Positions 40,337-50,597 of a stretch of 64,000 nucleotides of DNA are shown piece by piece; positions within the stretch are counted from its first letter, which is position 1; the number at the start of each line of letters is the position of its first letter. The stretch comes from Rachicladosporium sp. CCFEE 5018. Its lineage: Eukaryota > Ascomycota > Dothideomycetes > Cladosporiales > Cladosporiaceae. Location of the stretch: NCBI GenBank assembly GCA_002077045.2, contig KZ111144.1, positions 81,854 to 145,853 on the forward strand, given 5' to 3'. A program made the translations under genes and the position numbers. The notes below the pieces were generated by a model. That model worked only from the letters and a program-made list of their open reading frames with translations, made no database searches and was not told the origin of the DNA.

Positions 40337-43157
40337 ATGGCTAAGTCACGTATCCTTCCCCTTGTTCCTCTCCCGCAATCGACGGTGCTCCTCCCTGGCA
40401 TAGTCGCCCGGATCCCTCTCACCAATCGTGCCGATATCGCCGCAATACTAGCGAACATCTACAGTAAGGCTTCCACGCCCACCGTCGAGGCGAACAGTGT
40501 CACCATTGGATGTGTACCACTCAACAGCCCGTTCCTGTCCGCGGATGGCAAGCAATTGATCGATGATGGCAAGCCGAGTATCGGCCCAAATTTACTGGTC
40601 GACCCGGCACAGGCCAAGAGGACAGACCTGTTCAGCTATGGCACTGTGGGCAAGGTCACTGGCGTGCAAGGAAGGCGGCAGGGCGAACTCACTCTGATCG
40701 TCGAGGGTGTCAGTCGATTTACGGTAGACAGGATACTCAAGGATCGACCATTCTTCGAGGCGCGGGTCATTACACACGAGGATCAGATCATCCGGCAAGA
40801 CAATGTTGAAGTTGCGGATCTGTTCACTCGGCTTAAGCAGCTGTCTCGGGAACTCATTGCACTGATCAGGTTGTCTCCTTTGCTCCCGCGAGGAACAAGC
40901 CTGTCACTCTCGCCTCTATTGGCACGTCGACTGGAATTGTACATCGCCAAGAAAGACCTCTCTGATGCAGGAGTATTGGCAGACTTCATGACCAACATCA
41001 TCGAGGGCACGCACGAGGAGAAGCTGCGGGTGCTTGCAGCACTACCTGTGAAGGACCGTTTGGAGCGTGTGATCGAGATGCTACAGAGGCAGATCAAGGG
41101 CATACACGGAAGTAGTCGAATCATCTCGATCACGACTACCGTACCACATGATGGCATGATCGACCCAGATATGCTCAACAAGCTGCGGCAGGACCCCAGA
41201 ATGCGGAACATTGGCAACGGACAAATGCCAGGCGGGATGAGCTTGCCACCTGGCTTCGGCGGTGGCGGCGGCCAGCAAGCAGATGAGGAGGCGAATGAGA
41301 CGGATGAGCTCAAGAAGCGACTTGAGGACGCCAAGCTGAGTCCTGAAGCGCAGAAGGTGGCGGACCGAGAGCTGAAGCGATTCGCAAAGATGAATCCAAA
41401 TCAGGCCGAGCATCAGGTGATACGGAATTACCTCGAAAATCTTGCCGAGATACCGTGGACGAAGATGACTGAGGACCGACTGGACGCTGCAACGCTAGCC
41501 AATGCGCGGAAGCAGCTGGACGACGATCATTATGGGTTGGAGAAGATCAAGAAGAGGCTACTGGAGTATCTGGCGGTGCTCAAGCTCAAGCAGGCAGTCA
41601 ACACAGATCTGGACAAGCAGATACAAGCAATTGCTACAGCAAGTGAGCCGCAAGCCGAGGCTGCCGAGCAGAGCGATGAGGATCAAGATGTCGCGCCGAA
41701 ATCACAAGTTGCGAAGATCGAGCGATCAACAAGAATTCAGACACCTGATGAGCTCAAGCTGCTTCAACATAAGAAGATGGTCGACAAGTCCCCTATACTA
41801 CTGCTGGTGGGTCCACCAGGCACAGGCAAAACATCACTAGCCAAGTCCGTGGCAACCGCACTAGGTCGCCAATTCCACCGCATCTCCTTGGGTGGCGTCC
41901 GAGACGAAGCAGAGATCCGAGGCCACCGCCGAACATACGTCGCAGCCATGCCCGGTCTCATTGTGAGCGGTCTCAAGAAAGTCGGCGTAGCAAACCCAGT
42001 CATACTTCTCGACGAAATCGACAAGGTCGGCACCTCATCTCACCATGGCGACCCCTCAGCAGCAATGCTCGAAGTTCTCGACCCCGAGCAGAACCACAGC
42101 TTCGTCGACCACTACGTCAACATCCCCATAGACCTGAGCAAAGTGCTCTTCATCGCCACTGCGAACACGCTCGACACGATTCCTGCTCCGCTTCTGGACC
42201 GCATGGAGACGATACGGCTGTCTGGCTACACGACGCTAGAGAAACGCCACATAGCAACCCGCCACCTACTGCCGAAGCAGATCACCACCAATGGCTTGCA
42301 ACAGCAAAACGTGAGCCTACCTGCTGATGTCCTCGACAAAGTCATCACCTCCTACACCCGCGAATCTGGGGTGCGAAACCTCGAGCGCGAGCTCGGTAGC
42401 GTCTGCCGTTCGAAAGCAGTGCAGTACGCTGAGTGCAGAGACACCAACACCCTGCCCGCGTACTCTCCGGCCGTAGCTTCAGAGGATCTAGAAGACATCC
42501 TCGGCCCTGAGCGCTTCGAGGAAGAGCTCACTGCACGATCATCGCAACCTGGTGTCGTAACGGGCTTGGTCGCTTACAGCAGCGGCATGCAGGGTAGCAT
42601 CCTCTTCATCGAGGTGGCGGATATGCCTGGATCGGGACGCGTACAGCTGACAGGCAAGCTGGGAGATGTGCTGAAGGAGAGTGTAGAAGTGGCACTTACT
42701 TGGGTCAAGAGCCATGCGTACGAGCTGGCTCTCACCAATGACCCGAATGAGGACATCATGAAAGCGCGCAGCATCCACGTGCACTGCCCGTCTGGTGCTG
42801 TACCTAAAGATAGATGGTCCCTCTGCTGGTCTCGCCCACACCGTCGCGCTCATCTCTCTCTTCAGCAACAAGGCTATACCGACTACACTGGCCATGACTG
42901 GAGAGTTCTCTCTTCGCGGCAAGGTCATGCCAGTCGGTGGGATCAAGGAGAAGTTGATTGGTGCTTTGAGGGCTGGAGTCAAGAAGGTGCTGCTACCGAA
43001 GCAGAATGCCAAGGACGTAAAGGACCTGCCCGACGAGGTGAAGGAGGGTATGGAGATCGTGCTCGTGGGCCACATCTGGGAGGCACTGCCGCATGTCTGG
43101 CCTGGCATGGAGTGGCCGGGGCAGAGAGGGTGGAGTGGAGTGGAGAGTAGACTATAG
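40337..43157 (+). pseudogene. Peroxisomal Lon protease 2, copy B, frameshifted at catalytic serine
   Basis: Same as copy A to codon 825, apart from substitutions such as Q627R and Ser661Pro (numbers approximate). A 4-bp tandem insertion (AGAT repeated) at about 42810 turns VPKDGPSAG into VPKDRWSLC, so the catalytic serine and everything after it, including Lys871 and the SRL peroxisomal signal, are lost. The shifted frame runs to 43150 by chance. The original frame is intact downstream (42819-43157), still ending in SRL, with V-to-M at the start of the EIVLVGH segment. Either a null allele or copy, or a consensus error. Confidence 0.85.
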
Positions 43158-43568
43158 TTGCAATTGATATACTGTGACCTAGACTATCTCATGTATCAAC
43201 ATTTCACCTCGGACCGTTATTCGCAGTCTGCAGCACCGCAGGATCCGGGAGGCGTACCTGAATGCGCCGGCAGATGGAATAAGCTTCCCGTGCCGATCCT
43301 TGTTCTCGATGAAGTGAAGCACGTCACTTTGGCTTTCCGGTTCTCGAAAGTCCGAAACACTTTCGACATCGATCGGGTCCATCGCAGATGCCATTTGAAA
43401 TAAGGGACGCCTAATGACACGGACGCTAGAGACTCTCGCACGTCACAGGATCGACGCTGATGAGGTCGGATAAGTAGGTATTGCTTGCTCTTCTCATGGA
43501 CTATTCCTAGCCTCAGTTTCCATCTATCATTCCCATTTCTACACTGCAACGCTATCCAACTGCCCAAG

Positions 43569-44383
43569 ATGCGTGCCTCAACTCTCCTCCTCGCTAGCCT
43601 AACAAGCACAGCTCTCGCGCAAAACGCGTCCACGACCCCGGGCTACGACAACTACCCGACTCCCATCACCTCAACCCTCCCAGCCAACTCGAACTTCACC
43701 TTCGGCCGGCACTACGCTCTCCTCAACCTAGACCTGATCAATGCCCTCGTCGGCTCCGTCGCCCCCTCTCCAGCGGGCCAAGCCTTTATCAACAACACCG
43801 CAACTTTCATCAACGCTGCGCACGCTCTCAACCCGCCACCACTGCAGATGTTTACACGCATTTACTTCGCGAATGCGCGCAAGCCGGAGGTGAACCCCAA
43901 TGGCGGATTCGCGACAGTGGCCGGAAGCACTGGGAATGCGCTCGTCGGCGCCAACTCCACGGGCTCGATGGTCTACCCAGCGTTCACCGTAGATGCAGCG
44001 GCTGGTGATTTGACGCTGCAGAAAACCAGGTACTACGCCGGTGCTGGGAATGCTCTCGAGCAGATCCTGGAGAGTCAGGGGATTGATACCGTGGTGCTCA
44101 GTGGGATTAGGACGTCGGGGGTGATTTTGAGCACGGCGTACAGGCTGTTTGATCTGGATTACAAAGTGTAAATTTCTCTCCGTCATGAACAGCATAAAAA
44201 GGGCAATGATACTGACTTCCCGGCAGGTATGTCATTGCGAACAACACCATCGAGACGCCGCCAGATACGCCTGGTATCAACGCTGCGATCTTGGAGGGCA
44301 TCTTGCCGAAGCTGCCGGCGAATGTAATTACCATCGAACAGGCACTGGGTGCGTTGAAGCGCTCGGGACCAGCGGTGTACTAG
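43569..44383 (+). CDS. Secreted isochorismatase-like protein, copy B, complete
   Basis: Complete version of the gene truncated in copy A: exons 43569-44167 and 44227-44383, 251 residues. Signal peptide of about 18 residues, then a family core with DLINALVGS near the N-terminus and VVLSGIRTSGVILSTAYRLF near the C-terminus, where the usual catalytic cysteine is replaced. The last exon encodes YVIANNTIETPPDTPG and ends KRSGPAVY. Several N-x-S/T sites fit a secreted glycoprotein. Differs from copy A in at least T-to-A and I-to-M substitutions. Confidence 0.87.
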
Positions 44384-44446
44384 ATCTGGCACTGTCGATT
44401 ACTATAGATATATACAAATCTTGATCTCGTAACAACACGAGGGCGC

Positions 44447-45766
44447 TTAGACCGTCACTCGATCATTCAGCGTAGGTCTCCAATAGCCTTTCCAGTTGTA
44501 CTTGATGCATTGGTCTCCGACACTCCACCAGCCAGCTACCAGGTGCCGAGCAAACACCTCGAGCGCTCTGTACTTGGCTGCATTGGGCATCAATGGCTCG
44601 ATGAGCTCCTTCAAGCACGGCTTTCGCGAGTGTAGATCCGGCACTCCCAAGATCACACGTCTGACGACCTTATCTTTGGCCTGCATCGGTGCAGCCACGG
44701 CATAGCTGATGCGCCTGCGCCCAAGCAATAGCACCTCGTACGGCTTCCGCCAGACAGCATCAATAGGCGTCACTGGCTCTCCTCCAGCGGTGGTCTTGAG
44801 CCAGATCCACTCCTCAACAAGCTCCACCCCCCAAGCAGCGAAGATGCCAGCCTCGCCAAGTACCAGCTCACGGACTTGCGCCTTGTTCGTGATCCAGATA
44901 CCCACCAGGCAGTCAGCCTCCATCAGCATGTCGAGGTCCATGCCCATGACGAGATCGTATACATCGTTCAGCGAGCTAGCGATAGCGTAAGTGGAGCCGT
45001 CGGTCTTGTGGGTGCGTTTGACGGATCTGTTCGGCTATGGTGGGTCTAGGAGAACAAGGTCAAACTTACGTCGTGTGTCGAGATGCTCAGCTTGAGCTCG
45101 GACGGCGGCGTAGAAATTTGTCAGGTCAGCACAGTCGCCCAGGTGAAAGGATGACTTCGGTGGTATGCGAAAGCTGGCGTTGGGTACGGCTGTCGGATCG
45201 CAGACTGTGAGCAGGCTGAAGGACTTCGTGTCCTGTAGCTTGCTGCAGGTATACTGCTCCCTGGCTTCGATGGGCATGCCGTCGAAAACGGTCAGACTGG
45301 TCTTGGATGTTGCAGACAAAACTTCGTCTGGACAGCTGATTAGGCCTTCGCTATCCGTGAGGGTGCCAGTGGGAGGACCAGACAATGGGTAGGCAGGGTC
45401 TCCTACAGCGCTCAGCTTCCGCTTCTTCACTCTATGCAGCGACTTCGCCGAGATGTAGCGCGGGAAATGCCACGGTCCAGAGTGGTGACACCGGACGTGA
45501 ATCAGAGCTTGACCAATAAGCGCCGAATACTCACGATGGAGCTCGATGTCGACTGCTTGTCCAGCAAGGGCCTGGTTCGCCTTAACAGACTTCGGTTCGT
45601 TGCTCGTGTACGGTGTAGTGATGGCTTCCGATGATGCAATTTCGTCGTGGCACCGGTGGTCTGAAGTACCCTGAGCGGCTACAATGGACCGGGGGATGTC
45701 GATCACTGTGACAGTACGGTCCTCCCTCTGCCACAGAATAGGCGATGGACCTTGCTCCACCATCAT
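44447..45766 (-). pseudogene. MT-A70 family methyltransferase (METTL4-like) with stop in DPPW
   Basis: Adenine-N6 methyltransferase of the MT-A70 superfamily, closest in pattern to METTL4-type proteins. One frame runs from the ATG at 45766 to the stop at 44447 (439 sense positions) except for a TAG at 45037-45035, codon 244. It sits exactly where the tryptophan of the catalytic DPPW motif belongs: LVLLDPP, stop, PNRSVKRTH. TGG to TAG is a single change. Downstream the frame is well preserved: LVGIWITNKAQVREL, EEWIWLKTT, WRKPYEVLLLGRR, HSRKP and LEVFARHLVAGWWSVGDQ. As written only 243 residues would be made, without the active site. A recent pseudogene, a null allele or a base error are the options. 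The frame opens further upstream only through a GTG. Confidence 0.85.
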
Positions 45767-46275
45767 CGACAGCTGAGAAAGTGACACAAGAGCAGTGGCG
45801 TCTTTATGTCTGAGATGAAGCAGGAAGCTCGGAAAGAGAGATGCACTACCTTACCTACCTTCATCTCGCGTCCGGTCTTGCGAGTCGCCTTCAACATGTG
45901 AGACGCGCAAAGTCGTTGGAATTCGCCATGACCTCGGAGCTTTGCAATGCTCTTTGTTCACCACCTCGCAAGACTGGGTGCACAGTGATGTGACAATGTT
46001 GTTGTCGTTAACGAGTGAGAGATATCCTATCGAAGTCCGTTCGGCTGGAATCGGCTTCCGGCAGCCAAAGCCTCGGGACCGGCAATGACGAAAGTGTAAA
46101 CATGTGCAGACGAGATTCTTCCTCGATCACGATGCAGTCGGGCGCTGAACGAAATCTGGAGGTGGTCGCAGGAACGGGAGAGGAAGATCCAGTCTGATCA
46201 GTTGGTGCGCCAGGGATCTCCGATGTCAACCACAGCACGCGAGCATCGACACGCCTACATCATCAACACCGCTCG
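45767..46275. other. Divergent intergenic region MT-A70/LEU5
   Basis: 509 bp between divergent starts; no gene recognised. Confidence 0.5.
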
Positions 46276-47490
46276 ATGACCAGCCTGGCTGAAGGGCAAC
46301 CCAGCCATGGCAGCACACACGCCGACGAATCACGAGAGATGAAGGGCAGTCAGCGGGAGGGTCGTTCTGTCGGCCCTACAACGTATGCCTCGGACACAGA
46401 CACGATCATACCGAGCCGGCGGTCAGAGGAACGCGCGATCCCCAAGCAGAGCTGGCAGTATGTTGCCCGCAGCGGCATAGCAGGAGGCATAGCATCGTGC
46501 GCGGCGAAGACGATAGTTGCGCCATTGGACAGGGTTAAAATTCTCTTCCAGGCCAGCAATCCACAGTTCGCAAAGTATACGGGCTCATGGAGCGGCGCGA
46601 TGCAGGCTATGAGCCATGTCTATTCGGGCGAAGGAGTGCGAGGCCTCTTTCGCGGTCACTCGGCGACGCTACTGCGAATCTTCCCCTACGGCGGCATCAA
46701 GTTTCTGGCATACGAGCAAGTTCGAGCAGTCGTGATACCCACGCGCTCCAAGGAGACACCTGGGCGGCGGTTCCTGGCTGGCTCCGCAGCCGGCTGTCTC
46801 TCAGTCTTCGCAACATACCCGTTGGAAGTTATCCGCGTCCGGCTAGCCTTCGAAACGAAGACCCGCCGCCGCATATCCTTCCGCGAGATCTGCACAACGA
46901 TATACAACGAGCGACCACCAGCCGCAACGCTTCCAGCCTCAGCTCTGGAGCCTCACATGCCCCGTCCGGCAGCAGCAGCCCTCGCAGCATCCTCAGCAGC
47001 TGTCAGCGCCGCGACACCGAGAAGCGGCTACGCCAACTTCTTCCGCGGCTTCACCCCGACACTATTAGGCATGATCCCGTACGCCGGCGCCTCATTCCTC
47101 ACCCACGACCTAGCAGGCGATGTCATGCGCCTCCCGGCACTCGCACCCTACGCTATCCTGCCACTCTCCGAGCGATCCGCAAAACAACTCGCGCCCAACA
47201 AACCACCACCACTACGAGCATGGGCTGAGCTCACTACGGGCGCACTGGCAGGGCTTGTCAGTCAGACGATCTCATACCCACTGGAAGTGATCCGACGGCG
47301 AATGCAGGTTGGCGGTGTGGTGGGCGATGGACATCGATTGACTATACCTGAGGTTGCGAGTACGATATACAGGGACAAGGGATTCAGGGGTTTCTATGTG
47401 GGACTCAGCATTGGGTATGTGAAGGTCGTGCCTATGGTTGCGACTAGCTTCTTTGTTTATGAGCGGACGAAAATATGGTTTGGGATATAG
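46276..47490 (+). CDS. LEU5: Mitochondrial carrier, LEU5-type (coenzyme A)
   Basis: Inner-membrane solute carrier of the SLC25 family; LEU5-type members are needed to accumulate CoA in the matrix. Intronless, 404 residues. Three carrier repeats with signature motifs: PLDRVK in the first, PLEVIR in the second (FATYPLEVIRVRLAFE) and third (ISYPLEVIRRRMQVGG). Also RGHSATLLRIFPYGGIKFLAYE and GFYVGLSIGYVKVVPMVATS, as in Leu5 and Graves-disease carrier proteins. An extra Ala/Pro-rich loop of about 40 residues lies within the second repeat, and the first ~60 residues are hydrophilic. CoA as substrate is inferred from family. Confidence 0.88.
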   Translation: MTSLAEGQPSHGSTHADESREMKGSQREGRSVGPTTYASDTDTIIPSRRSEERAIPKQSWQYVARSGIAGGIASCAAKTIVAPLDRVKILFQASNPQFAKYTGSWSGAMQAMSHVYSGEGVRGLFRGHSATLLRIFPYGGIKFLAYEQVRAVVIPTRSKETPGRRFLAGSAAGCLSVFATYPLEVIRVRLAFETKTRRRISFREICTTIYNERPPAATLPASALEPHMPRPAAAALAASSAAVSAATPRSGYANFFRGFTPTLLGMIPYAGASFLTHDLAGDVMRLPALAPYAILPLSERSAKQLAPNKPPPLRAWAELTTGALAGLVSQTISYPLEVIRRRMQVGGVVGDGHRLTIPEVASTIYRDKGFRGFYVGLSIGYVKVVPMVATSFFVYERTKIWFGI

Positions 47491-47619
47491 GCTGCGCCAT
47501 GGCGTAGGGGAGAGTGTATATAGGAGAAGGTCGAGTGCGCTTGACTATAGGAAAGCAATCGTCAAATGTTCAGCACGCCACACTCGTTATACGATGGCAG
47601 CGATGCCAGGTACTACTTT

Positions 47620-47799
47620 CTAGTCCATCATATGCCCACCGCAGTGTACGCAGTCAGTGTGGTGATTAGGACACACATCGTGTGCGCAAAGCAAAAGCCA
47701 TACACATAGCCAAAGAATGACAAAAAGCGTCACACACCCCATCAAACGCCCCCATCCATTCCCGCCAAAGACGTGTGTAATCCAACACCGCCACTCCAT
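47620..47799 (-). CDS. Possible 59-residue membrane microprotein with Cys/His cluster
   Basis: Not recognised. From the ATG at 47799 (a GTG lies nine bases upstream in frame) the frame gives MEWRCWITHVFGGNGWGRL, one hydrophobic helix at about residues 20-40 (TLFVILWLCVWLLL) and a short tail with a CxxHHxxxCxxC-like arrangement (CPNHHTDCVHCGGH) that could bind a metal. Downstream of LEU5 on the opposite strand. Composition is far from random, with five tryptophans and clustered Cys/His, but no conservation evidence is available here. Confidence 0.4.
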   Translation of the reverse strand: MEWRCWITHVFGGNGWGRLMGCVTLFVILWLCVWLLLCAHDVCPNHHTDCVHCGGHMMD

Positions 47800-48462
47800 G
47801 GCCTGCACCGCTCTGCCCGATTGCTCGGCTGAAGTTTAATGCAGCAGCTTAAGGCCATGCGCAGCAATCGCTCGTTACCGAATCGAGTGGACGGCCACCA
47901 CAGAGTTCGAACTGGACACATGCCCTTGGGATTGTGAAGGGAAGGTGGAGGCGAGAGGAAATTCCGCCCGTTGAGCCATCACAGCTTGAGGCTTGGCGTA
48001 GACATCATCTATTATAATTCTAGGACAAAAATGTCTCACCACCACGCTTCGACTACATCCCAGGTCGTGATCCTAGATCGCCGTCTTTCTCAACATCTAC
48101 ATTCATTGCCGCACGGCACAAACATCTGCCACGTGATGCGAACAGTAGGTCTGGGGCTGTTGGTCTACCCCAATGCTAATGCGAGGAGTTGGCGCCGTAG
48201 GTTGGTGTGTGGTAGTTCGATCTCCTTTATTCTCTCTCAACCATATCAAGCATTGACTTACAACTTCTACCATGTCTGAGTCCCCTTTGTCTTCCCATCA
48301 CCACGTCCACACAATGGTGCTGCTTCCGTCGACCTTCATCGTCACGAACAAAGAGAAGTTCACAGAGATGGCAACATCAAATCCTCCACGCCCTCGGTGG
48401 CATGCAGGTACACACCTGTGCCAATTCGAATGCACCATTCACGCACAGAATCGTCAGCGATA
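47800..48462. other. Intergenic, nothing recognised
   Basis: Upstream region of the gene at 48463. Short frames only. Confidence 0.5.
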
Positions 48463-50346
48463 ATGGCCACCCCGTTCGGCGAGCCAGGCTCGGCAACCAC
48501 GGACTCCACAATCAACGACATCTACGATAGCTACGGTGTGCCCAGAACGCCTGGCCTGCAGCCGGTGCATGAGCCAGAAAGTCGCCGTGAGCTGCAAGAC
48601 TTCGCCTCATGGGAGGCGAGAGGCTGGCATCCGCGAAGCGTAGGGAGAAGTTGATGGCAGGCTTTGATTACGAAGCAGAAAGAAAGAAGGCAGCGGAAGG
48701 TCGAGCACGCGCGATAGCCAGAGGCATGGCCGTCCGGGACATTGGAACGCCACCGATATCTGATGATGATGAGAGTGGCTCAGAAGCTGACAGTAGCACG
48801 CCGCGCGCTCGTACGAAGACGAGTATGAGGCATGACCTAGTTGATAACGAAGAGGGGGCAGTGACGTTCCTGAACCCACCTGGCACGCCGAGAACGATCA
48901 TGATGAACATCGAAGTCAAGCTTCGGCTACTGCCTGCCTTGCACCTCTTGACGAAGGCTAATCAGACTGGACATGATCGGAACGAGGCAATACGCATCGC
49001 AGCAAAGACTCGGACATTTGTTACTAAATGCAAAGGCACCACGGCACTGGAGGCACGCTGTCAATACTATATCGCGATCGCTCACAGCGATGATCCGAAG
49101 ATCCCGAATAATGAGACCAAGACGATACCATGAGCTTGCACGTGAAGCCACACTTGGTGGATACCCAGAAGGCCGATGGGCTGGTCAGTGGCTAAATCAC
49201 TGGGAACGTCTGAATGACCAGCGGTCTCCTACTGCCAAGATTGCCAGCTGGGCTTACAGTACCGCGGCCAGTGTTATTGACTACGTACGGGGCAGTCCCA
49301 CGACGCCGAGTAAGCCGAAACGTGGCGACTCAGAAGACGACCCATTTGAACATGACCGCCGGTCGCTTACGGACATGAGCCCGATCGAAGGTGGCGGCGA
49401 GCGCATCCCAAGCTTCAGCACCTGGCGATCTTCCGATGCAGGTTCGCCACAAGCTGGCTCCCCCGAAGCAGGCATCTTTCCCTCCCGCCGTCCCACAAGA
49501 GACCCTTGGTCCCTCAAAGGCGGCAAACGTGTTGCCGTACAAGGCGCCTTCCAACCCTCCTTCAACAGCGGCAACGAAGCCCTCTCTCCGACGCAAAATC
49601 GCTTAGACAACGGCAACCCACTTTCAGCAAGTAGCACAAAATCTCACTTCGGTCTTGCCTGGTCCAAGCACCATCCCTACGGTAAAGGCGAGATCATCCC
49701 CGGCAAGACCTTCGACTCCGTCTCCAGCCCGGAGAACATCTCCTCAGAATCCGAACGAGACATCCCGCATAACGTCCTTGGCGGGCTCGTAGATGTCACT
49801 CGACTGAACGCCAAGAAGACAGAAACGAGAGGCCGCGAATGGGGAGCGCGTCGTCGTTCCTACGTGCCTGAGGGTGTCTCGCCACCGCGGAAAGTCTACG
49901 TCGCGCAAAATATGCTCACTGGCCATGACTCCCCTCTCTCGGACCTCAGCCCTAGCTCCGACTCGAGCATACCTGTCATCCTTGCATCTCCAAGACGGCC
50001 CGCCTACTTCGGCCAAGGCGCATCGTACACTGGCGCCGACCCTTCGGCGCCGATCCTAGCCAGTGACTTCTCGTCTTCTTACCCCTACAGCGCCAGCGCC
50101 GTGGGTGAGGACAAGTCTGCTATTCCTGTTGGTGCCGGGAGCGACAGTCCACGAAAGCGGAGAATGGGCAGTCTGAGCGTCATCGCCACTGGCCTGGATC
50201 TGGCTGGTGTGTTGCCGCATCGACGGAGAAGTGACATGGCCGCTCCAGAGCAGAAGTTGGAGGAGGGCGAGAGTCCATTTAGTCCGAAGAAAGGCGATGG
50301 TGGGTTTTATGTAACGGGGGAGGGAATCATCGAGGAGGAGGTGTGA
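48463..50346 (+). CDS. Hypothetical fungal protein, two frame breaks
   Basis: Not recognised. Three coding-like segments: 48463 to about 48620 (MATPFGEPGSATTDSTINDIY...), about 48620 to 49130 in another frame (acidic-basic stretch KLMAGFDYEAERKKAAEGRA, then a helical segment with ALEARCQYYIAIAHS recalling an MIT or TPR-like helix pair), and about 49120 to 50346 back in the first frame (YHELAREATLGGYPEGRW, then a long Ser/Pro-rich disordered tail). No intron of acceptable length and phase joins them, so two compensating one-base errors or mutations are likelier. The tail after about 49330 is low complexity. Total about 620 residues if the frames are joined. Confidence 0.55.
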
Positions 50347-50597
50347 GCCGGCTTGAAGCGCTGTGGGAACAAAGGTTGATGGTGTGGGTAGGAAGAGATA
50401 TGTGCATCTGTGTAGCAACTTCGATACTGTCTGTCTGATTTACAGCCACCAGTCTATCTATACCGTGCTTTTGTCCGCCGTTCCACCAGGTAACCACTCT
50501 CTGCCGCAATCTCGATTTATGAGTCGATTCAACCATAACGCCGTTACTATGCATCCTTACCAAGACCTCTGCTTACTTTCGTGCGTGGAACACCCTC

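Larger units (their letters stand above)
35074..44256. repeat. Duplicated 9.2 kb block, copy B
   Basis: 9183 bp direct repeat of 25799-34973, offset 9275 at its start and 9283 at its end, because of two net 4-bp insertions (in Lon and upstream of the isochorismatase gene). Starts directly after the gap, inside the monooxygenase. Confidence 0.97.

Noticed and set aside
42800..43150. Programmed ribosomal frameshifting in Lon copy B
   Set aside because: The lesion is a simple tandem AGAT insertion absent from copy A, with no slippery site, so mutation or error is simpler.
44994..45050. A 43-nt GTAAGT...ACAG intron that would remove the stop in the MT-A70 gene
   Set aside because: It would also delete the DPP motif, is very short, and its phase (1) puts the downstream conserved sequence out of frame.
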